Positions 27,085-34,398 of a stretch of 64,000 nucleotides of DNA are shown piece by piece. Under the pieces are notes generated by a model. It saw only the letters and a program-made list of their open reading frames with translations. It did no database searches and had not been told where the DNA came from. This DNA is from Planctomycetaceae bacterium (GTDB taxonomy: Bacteria > Planctomycetota > Planctomycetia > Planctomycetales > Planctomycetaceae). Every line of letters begins with the position of its first letter. Position 1 is the first letter of the stretch. Location of the stretch: contig JAKFWA010000134.1 of NCBI GenBank assembly GCA_021732995.1, positions 1 through 64,000 of the forward strand. Direction: 5' to 3'. The position numbers and the translations under genes were made by a program.

Positions 27085-27152
27085 GGGAGGGCGAGGCTCC
27101 TGCCGAGCCGCTGCAGCCACATGAGACGGCTCGGCATGAGCCTCGCCCTCCC
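27085..27152. repeat. Long palindromic repeat between cpaC and cpaE
   Basis: Arms 27085-27110 and 27127-27152 match 25 of 26 bases and are separated by 16 bases. The core reads GGGAGGGCGAGGCTCCTGC. In an mRNA it would make a very stable hairpin between cpaC and cpaE, which could end or dampen transcription or protect the upstream message. I recall similar GGCGAGGCTC palindromes in planctomycete genomes (not checked). Confidence 0.75.
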
Positions 27153-27209
27153 AAACTTTGCCGTGGCAGCTCTTTACCAGACCTATTTCCCTTTAGATCT
27201 GATTCTCAG

Positions 27210-28424
27210 ATGAAACACGTCATTCGACTCGCGATCGTCGACCCGAAAGATTCCAGCCGCGGTTCGTTGAAGAACCTGTTGCTCGGTATCGATACGGTCT
27301 GGCTCGACGCGGAATGCTCGAACTACGAGTACTTCGCCGACGTGGCCATGCAGACTCAACCAGACATCGCGTTGATCTCGCTGGACGCCAATCCCGAAGC
27401 CGCGTTGGAACTGCTGGCTCGCCTGGTGAGGGATCTTCCCAGTTGCAGTTGCCTGTGTATCAGCGCCTCTACCGAAGGCAGTCTGATTCTGCGGGCGATG
27501 CGTAATGGAGCGAAGGAGTTCCTGAACTTCCCGCTCAACCTGGAAGACTTCATGGCGGCGCTGGATCGCATTCGCCAGACGCTGGGCGGGCGTGGTGGAG
27601 ACAGCCCGAACAAGCAGTCGCAGGTCATCACGATCACGGGCGTCTGCGGCGGCGTGGGTTGTACTTCTCTCGCGATCAATCTGGCCTGCATCCTGGCTCA
27701 GCAACCGCGCAACAACGTGGCCATTCTGGACCTCGACCTGGCGCTGGGCGATGCCGACGTGTGGCTCGACATCATTCCCGATTACACCATTCAGGACGTG
27801 GCCGAGAACATCAATCGCCTCGACTACGCGTTGCTGAAACGCTCGCTGACGAAGCACGACTGCGGTGCGTTCCTGCTGCCGCGACCCGTGCACATGGAAA
27901 CTCGCCCGCCGTTTACTCCGGATGAACTGCGTCGCGTGATCGCGCTGCTGAAAGCCACCTTCACGCATCTGGTGATCGATATCAGCAAGTCGTTCTCGGC
28001 ACTCGACATTGCCGCGATGGAAACGTCGGATTCAGTGCTGCTGACAACACAACTCGACCTGCCGTGTCTGCGCAACGTCGTGCGTCTGCTGCAGTTCTTC
28101 GACACTCAGGAGAAGCTGGCCGACAAGGTCAAGGTCGTCGTGAATCGACTCGGTCTGCAGGACACGCAGATCAGCCTGAACAAGGCTCTGGAGACCATCG
28201 GCCGTCAAGTCTACTGGCAGGTGCCGAACGATTACGGAACGATGGTCGAATCGCGCAACAACGGCGTGCCGCTGGTGACTTACGCTCCGAAAGCGAAACT
28301 CACGCGAGAACTGGAACGCCTCGCCTTATCGCTGGATGGCAATCACACCGGCGAGAAGACCATCACGCAGGAAGAGCAGAAACCCAAGAAGCGTCTTTTT
28401 AGCTTCCTGGGCGGCTCTAAATGA
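27210..28424 (+). CDS. cpaE: CpaE/TadZ-like P-loop pilus localisation ATPase
   Basis: This 404-aa protein has an N-terminal response-regulator-like domain (about 1-125; ALISLDANPEAALELLARLV) and a MinD/ParA-type P-loop domain. Its Walker A is ITGVCGGVGCTSLAINLA (about 136-153), where the usual Lys of GKGG is absent as in many CpaE/TadZ proteins. VAILDLDLALGDADVW and later SDSVLLTTQLDLPCLRN follow. It probably marks the pole or site of Tad pilus assembly. Start: the ATG at 27210 begins family homology. An in-frame extension to 27066 runs through the palindrome and is rejected. No cpaF or tadB/C follows. Confidence 0.88.
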   Translation: MKHVIRLAIVDPKDSSRGSLKNLLLGIDTVWLDAECSNYEYFADVAMQTQPDIALISLDANPEAALELLARLVRDLPSCSCLCISASTEGSLILRAMRNGAKEFLNFPLNLEDFMAALDRIRQTLGGRGGDSPNKQSQVITITGVCGGVGCTSLAINLACILAQQPRNNVAILDLDLALGDADVWLDIIPDYTIQDVAENINRLDYALLKRSLTKHDCGAFLLPRPVHMETRPPFTPDELRRVIALLKATFTHLVIDISKSFSALDIAAMETSDSVLLTTQLDLPCLRNVVRLLQFFDTQEKLADKVKVVVNRLGLQDTQISLNKALETIGRQVYWQVPNDYGTMVESRNNGVPLVTYAPKAKLTRELERLALSLDGNHTGEKTITQEEQKPKKRLFSFLGGSK

Positions 28425-28499
28425 AGTTGCTTCGTTAGAGAACAGTTTCACGTTTTCTCTCGAAGCTGTCGCGCGACCGCCAAGGCGGACCTCAGCACG

Positions 28500-29798
28500 T
28501 TACCCTGCGGCAACAACCGCAGCGGCTTGACCGTTGTTGGTGATGTTGATGCTCACGACCAGTTTGTTGGCGACCGGGAGCATCTGACCGTGCACAACGT
28601 TCAATGGACACGCCGGGTCGGGTGTCTTGAAGTTGAGTGTCGCGGGCACCACTCCATGATTCAGGGCTAGCAGCGACGCCGCGAGTTCCAGCGTACCGCA
28701 AGCTGCTCCTGAGTTACCCAGAAAGCTCTTGGGCGCCGTCACCGGGATATCGTCACCGAAGATCTTGCGGATCGCATTGGCCTCAGCGATGTCGATCGTC
28801 GGATGGCTCAGGCCGTGTGCATTGATATGGCCGATGTCCTTCGCGCTGACACCCGCTTGAGCTAACGCCTTCGTGACCGCGTTTACGACCGCGACTTCAA
28901 AGTTCGGCGTGCCATCGCGGCTGATCGCGCAGGACGAACCGGCACCGAGCAGGCTGCCGAGAATCTTTGCCCCGCGACCCTTCGCGAAGTTTTCTTCTTC
29001 CAGAATGAAGCTGCAGGCGCCTTCGCCCACGACTTCACCGCGACGAGTCGCATCGAACGGACGACTCCACGTCGTCGGATCCTCGCCGGGGAAATCAGCC
29101 AGTTTGTCCCACAAAGCCGCATGCAGACACTTCACGGCATGAATCCGCACGCCGCAGGTGCCCGCCAGCATGATATCCGCGCGATCGCGTTCGATGATTC
29201 GCAGCGCTTCACCGAGCGTCGTGTTGCCGGAAGCCTCGGCCATTGTCAGTGAGTTATTCGGTCCGCGCGCGTCGAGGTGAATACCAATGTGACACGCGGG
29301 CATGTTCGGCAGGTACTTCAACAGCCACAGCGGTTCCATGGTGAAGAGCCCGTGTGGGCCCCACTCATTGAAGTCGAAGGGGCCATTCGGCGCCGCCGCA
29401 AAGCACGGGTCCTGCAAGGTCGACGGGGGTGACAGCATCTGGTTGGCGCCAAACTCGATACCCAATCGGTCGTGATCCAGTGCCGGGAGATCCAGCCCGG
29501 CGTTCGCGACAGCAAGATTCGCCGACGCCGCCCCGACCTGAATCTCGCGGCACATGATGCGGATGCTTTTCCGCTGATCTTTGAGATAGACCTTTTTGGC
29601 CGTCTCTTCAGTGAAGTCCTTGACTTCGCCGGCGATGTTGCCGGGCACAGCGGTGGCGCTCAGGCGTTCAATTTTCGACACGCCGCTTTTCTGGGCGGCG
29701 ATCGAATTCCAGAACGCATCAACCCCAATACCAATTGGGCTGATGATTCCGAGACCGGTAATAACCACGCGACGGCGCGAGCTGGTAGATGTGCTCAT
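28500..29798 (-). CDS. Beta-ketoacyl-ACP synthase homologue lacking catalytic Cys
   Basis: This 432-aa protein has the thiolase fold of KAS II: RRVVITGLGIISPIG at the start, RPFDATRRGEVVGEGA, NAHGLSHP and ITNNGQAAAVV at the end. The active-site ACATG is replaced by AEASG, putting Glu188 where Cys should be. The second His (normally GHxxGAAG) is Asn362 in FLGNSGAACG. His328 in NAHG is kept. Without Cys the protein cannot do ordinary condensation; it may be a regulatory or chain-length subunit (compare the Gln of KSbeta/CLF) or a decarboxylase. The ATG at 29798 is chosen over an earlier in-frame codon. Confidence 0.85.
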   Translation of the reverse strand: MSTSTSSRRRVVITGLGIISPIGIGVDAFWNSIAAQKSGVSKIERLSATAVPGNIAGEVKDFTEETAKKVYLKDQRKSIRIMCREIQVGAASANLAVANAGLDLPALDHDRLGIEFGANQMLSPPSTLQDPCFAAAPNGPFDFNEWGPHGLFTMEPLWLLKYLPNMPACHIGIHLDARGPNNSLTMAEASGNTTLGEALRIIERDRADIMLAGTCGVRIHAVKCLHAALWDKLADFPGEDPTTWSRPFDATRRGEVVGEGACSFILEEENFAKGRGAKILGSLLGAGSSCAISRDGTPNFEVAVVNAVTKALAQAGVSAKDIGHINAHGLSHPTIDIAEANAIRKIFGDDIPVTAPKSFLGNSGAACGTLELAASLLALNHGVVPATLNFKTPDPACPLNVVHGQMLPVANKLVVSINITNNGQAAAVVAAG

Positions 29799-30178
29799 AA
29801 CTCGAAGTGTTATCAGAAAAAAAAGCGGCTGATCGCGAGTGTGACCAACCAATAAGCAGCCGGTGAGTGCTGTCCAGAAACGACAAGGGCACCCAGCCAG
29901 CCGAGATTTCAGGCGGGAACGTTATTGGAAAGACATATAGCAAAGAGAACTCGGCCCCCTTTTGCAAGGTTGATGAGCCCTCAACAACCAGACGACAGAT
30001 GATTCAACTCATCACCGCCGTTTGATTTGTGAAAGAACGTTCGCTCGTCAATGTCCGCCGGAAACGGCTCAATCCATACTGCCAGCAGACGGTGAAGCAG
30101 CGTTTTTGACGAACATTTGCCCCTCAGCCCTGATTGAGAACGTGCGGACGTGACCGAAACAGTATGCCAGAAGCAAAC
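29799..30178. other. 380-bp intergenic region
   Basis: No gene or strong motif is seen. The segment carries the upstream region of the ketoacyl synthase homologue and the downstream region of the leftward Nudix gene. Confidence 0.45.
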
Positions 30179-30700
30179 TTAGAAAACTCTGCCGAGCATC
30201 GCGAGACCGGAGTAGATCTTCGGGTCGACCATCAGGCCACCAGCGGCTTTTTCGTTGAGCCAGGCTCGCAGATTTGTCAGCGGGACGCGATGCACGGCGA
30301 TTTCTTCGTGTCCATCACCGCCTCCATCGCTCACGGGTTCGACATCCTCAGCGGCAAAGAACGTGATGACTTCGTTCGTCAGGCCAGCCGAGGATGGCCC
30401 GGCACCCAGCAGCTTCCAGCGACCGTTACCGAAGCCCGTTTCTTCATCCAGCTCGCGACGGGCTGCAGTTTCGAGCGTTTCCAGCTCTGCACCTTCGATG
30501 TCTCCAGCCAGACCGGCGGGGATCTCGATCACCCTGCACTGCACCGGGGGACGAAACTGCTCGATGAGCACGACCTCGCCCGAAATGGTGAGCGGCACAA
30601 TCGCGATCACTCCGGACGCGCGAACGCGCTCGGCGTACTCCCAATTACCCTCTTTCACGAGTTTCAGAAAACGGCCGGAAGCAAGAATCTGCGCGGGCAT
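30179..30700 (-). CDS. Nudix hydrolase, ADP-ribose pyrophosphatase-like
   Basis: This 173-aa protein has the Nudix helix ending ETAARRELDEETGF (about 81-94; the REL-EE core that binds Mg2+). The spacing before the helix is two residues longer than in the standard box. VLIEQFRPPVQCRVIEIPAG (about 45-64) is typical of ADP-sugar pyrophosphatases. It would hydrolyse ADP-ribose or a related nucleotide sugar in the cytoplasm. It starts 49 bases before the DUF1501 3' end region and may share that transcript. Confidence 0.88.
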   Translation of the reverse strand: MPAQILASGRFLKLVKEGNWEYAERVRASGVIAIVPLTISGEVVLIEQFRPPVQCRVIEIPAGLAGDIEGAELETLETAARRELDEETGFGNGRWKLLGAGPSSAGLTNEVITFFAAEDVEPVSDGGGDGHEEIAVHRVPLTNLRAWLNEKAAGGLMVDPKIYSGLAMLGRVF

Positions 30701-30748
30701 GAATGTCTCGGCGAGATCGAAGTCAGGGAAATCAGGGACGCGACGGCG

Positions 30749-32194
30749 TCAGCTTAGGATATCCCAGATTGGCTTGCCGCCGTGAGCGATCTCGATCGGT
30801 CGTCCCGTCTGGTCCGGGACACGGAACTCGGGATCGATGCCTAGCGCGTGATAAATCGTCGCACAGATGTCAGAGGTGCTGACCGGCAGATCTTTGACGA
30901 ACGCGGCTTGATCGTCGGACTCACCGTAGAGCGTTCCGCCCTTGATACCCGCTCCAGCAAACAACACCGAATAGCAGTTGGTCCAGTGATCGCGGCCGCC
31001 GTTACCGTTGATCCGAGGCGTGCGTCCCATCTCGCTCATGATGACGACCAGCGTCTCATCCAGAATGCCGCGCGTGTCGAGGTCCTCCATCAGCGCAGAA
31101 TAGGTCTGATCGAGCCCCGGCAGCTTGTTGTTCTGCAAGATTGAAAAGTTGCGCGTGTGAGTGTCCCAAGCGTCGTAGTCAATCTGCACCGGACCCCAGA
31201 ACAGATCCCAGGTGACGTTCACAAACCGCACTCCGCGTTCAACCAGCCGTCGGGCGATCAGCGTGCTATTGCCGAACAGCGTCTTGCCATAGCGCTCGAC
31301 CAGAGCCGTATCTTCCTGATCCACACTGAAAGCGGACTTCAGAGCGGGTGAAGTCAACATCTCATACGCTCGTCGATGATTGCGATCGTACAGGTTGAGG
31401 GATTGTGAACCTTCCAGCCGTCGCTGCTGGTCATCGAACTGAGTCAGCAGGGATTTCCGCGACTGCATACGATCAAGGGTCACTCCCTCCTGCAGCTTCG
31501 TCTGCGGCAGCAGCGGCGAGCCCATCACCGGTAACGGAGTTCCCGGCAGCGGCGCGTGAGAGCCTTCGCCCTTCACCGGATCACATTCCGTCGTCAGCGC
31601 GTCGAACTGTTTACCCAGGAATCCGGCATATGGTCCGGGACGGCGGATGTTCTGGCCCCAGCCGAGATAGCAGGGCATATAGATGTAGTCTGGCAGCCCG
31701 CCGCGATCACCGTGCTCTTTGACGCGGAGATACTCGCACACCGAACCCATGCTCGGCGGGTAGCTCTCCTTGGTGTTCGTGATATCCGAGAGCAATACTT
31801 CATGTCCGGAGTAACTCGGCAGCGTGTTGTGGCAGCCGGCTTTGTGGTTCACCGTGCGCACAACGGCGGCCTTGTGCATCCATTGAGCCATCCGCGGCAG
31901 ATGCTCGCAGACGTGAACTCCGGACGCGGACGTCGCGATCGGCTTGAAGATCGAACGAACCTCAGCCGGCGCTTCCGGTTTCAAATCCCACATATCCTGA
32001 GTGGCAGCACCTCCCAATAAATACAGGAGGATGACGTTCTTCGCGCGACCTTTATGGACGGCTCCGGACTCAGCAGCCTGCAGATATTGCGGCAGACCAA
32101 ATCCGCCCAGAGCCGTCAGTGCTCCAGCCTTCAAGGTTTCTCGTCGAGTGACCCCATCACAACAGCGTCGCGGACTGCCAAGCAGCGTCAGCAT
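30749..32194 (-). CDS. DUF1501 Tat-exported protein
   Basis: This 481-aa protein has a twin-Arg signal, RRETLKAGALTALGGFGLP (about residues 17-35), then the DUF1501 body: VILLYLLGGAATQDMWDLKP, LPRMAQWMHKAAVVRTVNH, and the late MSEMGRTPRINGNGGRDHW. DUF1501 is an alkaline-phosphatase/sulfatase-like fold widespread in planctomycetes, usually paired with a DUF1549/1553 cytochrome; no such partner is adjacent here. The ATG at 32194 has GGGAG about 8 bases upstream. The zinc-ribbon gene lies 38 bases upstream on the same strand. Confidence 0.92.
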   Translation of the reverse strand: MLTLLGSPRRCCDGVTRRETLKAGALTALGGFGLPQYLQAAESGAVHKGRAKNVILLYLLGGAATQDMWDLKPEAPAEVRSIFKPIATSASGVHVCEHLPRMAQWMHKAAVVRTVNHKAGCHNTLPSYSGHEVLLSDITNTKESYPPSMGSVCEYLRVKEHGDRGGLPDYIYMPCYLGWGQNIRRPGPYAGFLGKQFDALTTECDPVKGEGSHAPLPGTPLPVMGSPLLPQTKLQEGVTLDRMQSRKSLLTQFDDQQRRLEGSQSLNLYDRNHRRAYEMLTSPALKSAFSVDQEDTALVERYGKTLFGNSTLIARRLVERGVRFVNVTWDLFWGPVQIDYDAWDTHTRNFSILQNNKLPGLDQTYSALMEDLDTRGILDETLVVIMSEMGRTPRINGNGGRDHWTNCYSVLFAGAGIKGGTLYGESDDQAAFVKDLPVSTSDICATIYHALGIDPEFRVPDQTGRPIEIAHGGKPIWDILS

Positions 32195-32232
32195 GCGATG
32201 TCTCCCATCGGGACAGGATCACCGCGTTCGGA

Positions 32233-32514
32233 TCACGCAGACCAGTTGTGGCTGCAGCGACCACATTCAAACGCCAGATGAGTGGCGTTGCCAAACACGG
32301 TGACGGTAGCGGTAGAACAGGCAGGACATTTCAGGTTTTTGCGGATGCGGCGCGCTCGCTGGATCACGTCGTATTGGCCGTCTTGACGCAGCCACCTGGC
32401 CCAGTCTTCGAACCGCAGAATTCCGGGATGCTCGCTGAGCGGACCGGGATCCGTTTCCAGAACGGCAGGTGTCTCGACTTCTTCGTCCGGGCAATACAGT
32501 TTGAGATGACTCAT
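32233..32514 (-). CDS. Small zinc-ribbon protein
   Basis: This 93-aa protein has a C-terminal zinc ribbon with CPAC then, after 22 residues, CGRC (about 62-90). The N-terminal half (SEHPGILRFEDWARWLRQDG, about 27-46) is helical. No catalytic domain is visible. GGAGG lies about 9 bases before the ATG at 32514. Probably co-transcribed with the DUF1501 gene. Its role is unknown; DNA or protein binding is possible. Confidence 0.78.
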   Translation of the reverse strand: MSHLKLYCPDEEVETPAVLETDPGPLSEHPGILRFEDWARWLRQDGQYDVIQRARRIRKNLKCPACSTATVTVFGNATHLAFECGRCSHNWSA

Positions 32515-32762
32515 CCTTGAGTTCCTCCAGAACTATTATCGGCTTTCGGCGGTCCAACATCCTGTCAGACCGAAATCCTCAAGCTGGCTGACGGTATATT
32601 GCGCCGACGGACAACCGGCAAGGTGGAGGGGACGCCTCCGAAGCCCTATTCTGCTGCTCACTAGAGATTGACTTCAGCCCAGCTTCACCAGACTGTGGAG
32701 TCCCGGTCTGGCTCCCCTGACCGGTCGCAGGTCGCCGAATTCCCACATCTCACGACGATTCC

Positions 32763-32960
32763 ATGAGAACAAATCGCCTCGTACTTTCGCTCGCCGTGCT
32801 GATTTCCAGCATTACCGGGACGGTATTGGCTCAGGCTCCTGTGAATCCGCAGGGGCCGACGATAAGTTCAGGTCGATCCTATGTGTTTGAGGTGTGTCTC
32901 GTGCTGGTGATGTTTGGAGCCGCGCTGTATGCCGTGTGCCGATCCAGCATTCGGCGCTAA
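32763..32960 (+). CDS. Small secreted or membrane peptide (65 aa)
   Basis: The peptide has a signal-like N-terminus (LVLSLAVLISSITGTVLAQ, about 6-24) and a second hydrophobic stretch (VFEVCLVLVMFGAALYAVC, about 41-59). It fits a small inner-membrane protein. The ATG has no strong ribosome site. It lies 53 bases before the intact ketoacyl synthase and may be its leader in an operon. No known family. Confidence 0.5.
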   Translation: MRTNRLVLSLAVLISSITGTVLAQAPVNPQGPTISSGRSYVFEVCLVLVMFGAALYAVCRSSIRR

Positions 32961-33013
32961 ACGCGACTGTTCTCTGAGCTTCGCCCGCAGAAATTTTCCG
33001 ACGACTTTTCGCA

Positions 33014-34258
33014 ATGAGTAGCACGCGACGCATTCGAATTACGGGTATCGGCGTCGTGAGTCCGCTTGGTCCTGATCGCGAGACAACCTGGCGACGACTG
33101 ATCGCCGGAGAATCCGCACTGCGACGCCTCGATCTGGCCCAGGCCGAGAAGCTGCACTGGCCCCAGAATCCGGCAGGAGCCCCCGCATCACTTCCCGAGG
33201 ATGTTCTGCAGCGCTTGTGGAAAACCACGAATCACGAATTTGTCCGCAACAGCTTCCAGGAACCGGCCGTTGCCCTAGCAGTCGCAGCGGCGGATGAAGC
33301 CATCGCCGATGCACAGATTGATCTGGCAGCAGCCGACCGCACCCGCGTGGGCTGTGTGATCGGCACCAGCAAAGGCGGAGTACGAACCTTCGAAGCTCTG
33401 AGCCACAACGGCGAGTCTGACGTGCCTTGGATTTCCGCATGGCCGAGCGGTCCGGCAACATCGGTCGCGGCGTTGCACGACCTGCACGGTCCGCTGTTGT
33501 GCCCAGTCACAGCGTGCGCAACGGGCTTGTCGAGTCTGGTACGCGGCGTGGACCTGATTCGTCATGGTGTCTGCGACATCGTGTTAGCCGGTAGTTCTGA
33601 CGCCTCGCTGACTCCTGCCGTGCTGGCCTCGTTCCGGCGGCTGGGCGTGTTGGCACGCAGTTCGGACGAGCCCTCGCAGGCGGTGCGGCCGTTTGATCGC
33701 GAACGCTCGGGCTTTCTGGTCGGCGAAGGAGCGGCCATTTTCGTGCTGGAAGCCGAGGATCATGCCCTCGCACGCGGTCGCCGCGGGTATGCCGAATGGT
33801 TGTCTGATGCGAGCCTTTCCGACGCCGTCGGACTGACGCAGCTCTCCGATAAGCCCGACACACTTGTGCGATTGATCGGCGACACGTTGCGGCGCGGGCA
33901 ACTCGTTCCGCAAGACATCGACTACATCAACCTGCACGGCACCGCGACACAGCCGAATGACTGGCTCGAAGCAACGGCAATTCAGGCAGCGTTCGGCCCT
34001 GCGGCTAGCGGACTGAGCTGTTCGAGCCTCAAAGGGGCAATCGGCCATTTGCTCGGCGCGGCGGGCAGCGTTGAGTTCGCTGCGACGCTGCTGGCTCTCC
34101 GCGATGGCATCCTGCCGCCGACACTGAATCTCACTTCGCCCGAGTTCGATCTCGACTTTGTTCCTCGTCAGGCACGGCATCAATCAACTGACGTCGTTAT
34201 GAAGTTGTCGCTGGGCTTCGGCGGCCATCTGGTCGCGGCGGCGGTTCGCAAAGTCTGA
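33014..34258 (+). CDS. Beta-ketoacyl-ACP synthase (KAS II-type), catalytically complete
   Basis: This 414-aa protein has all three catalytic residues: Cys168 in TACATG, His in NLHGTATQPND (about residue 313) and His in KGAIGHLLGAAG (about 345). KAS II enzymes extend acyl-ACP with malonyl-ACP. This one is somewhat divergent for FabF and carries no adjacent ACP or reductase gene, so it may serve a special lipid or polyketide pathway. Compare the Cys-less homologue at 28500, 3.2 kb away on the other strand. ATG at 33014. Confidence 0.9.
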   Translation: MSSTRRIRITGIGVVSPLGPDRETTWRRLIAGESALRRLDLAQAEKLHWPQNPAGAPASLPEDVLQRLWKTTNHEFVRNSFQEPAVALAVAAADEAIADAQIDLAAADRTRVGCVIGTSKGGVRTFEALSHNGESDVPWISAWPSGPATSVAALHDLHGPLLCPVTACATGLSSLVRGVDLIRHGVCDIVLAGSSDASLTPAVLASFRRLGVLARSSDEPSQAVRPFDRERSGFLVGEGAAIFVLEAEDHALARGRRGYAEWLSDASLSDAVGLTQLSDKPDTLVRLIGDTLRRGQLVPQDIDYINLHGTATQPNDWLEATAIQAAFGPAASGLSCSSLKGAIGHLLGAAGSVEFAATLLALRDGILPPTLNLTSPEFDLDFVPRQARHQSTDVVMKLSLGFGGHLVAAAVRKV

Positions 34259-34398
34259 CAAATCGGACTCAGGTGGCTCAGCCGGCGTTGCATCACATTG
34301 GCGAACTCCGATCAGATGCTTGTCTCGGGGTGCGGACGTATCTAACTTCGAGCTGAGCAAGCACGCTCAATCAGAGTCTCATGGCGTAGAGCAATCTC

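Noticed and set aside
27066-27209. An upstream start for cpaE
   Set aside because: It would translate through the inverted repeat and has no homology to CpaE.
32763-34258. The two ketoacyl synthases as part of a polyketide cluster
   Set aside because: No acyl carrier, acyltransferase, reductase or cyclase lies nearby; the genes are on opposite strands and separated.
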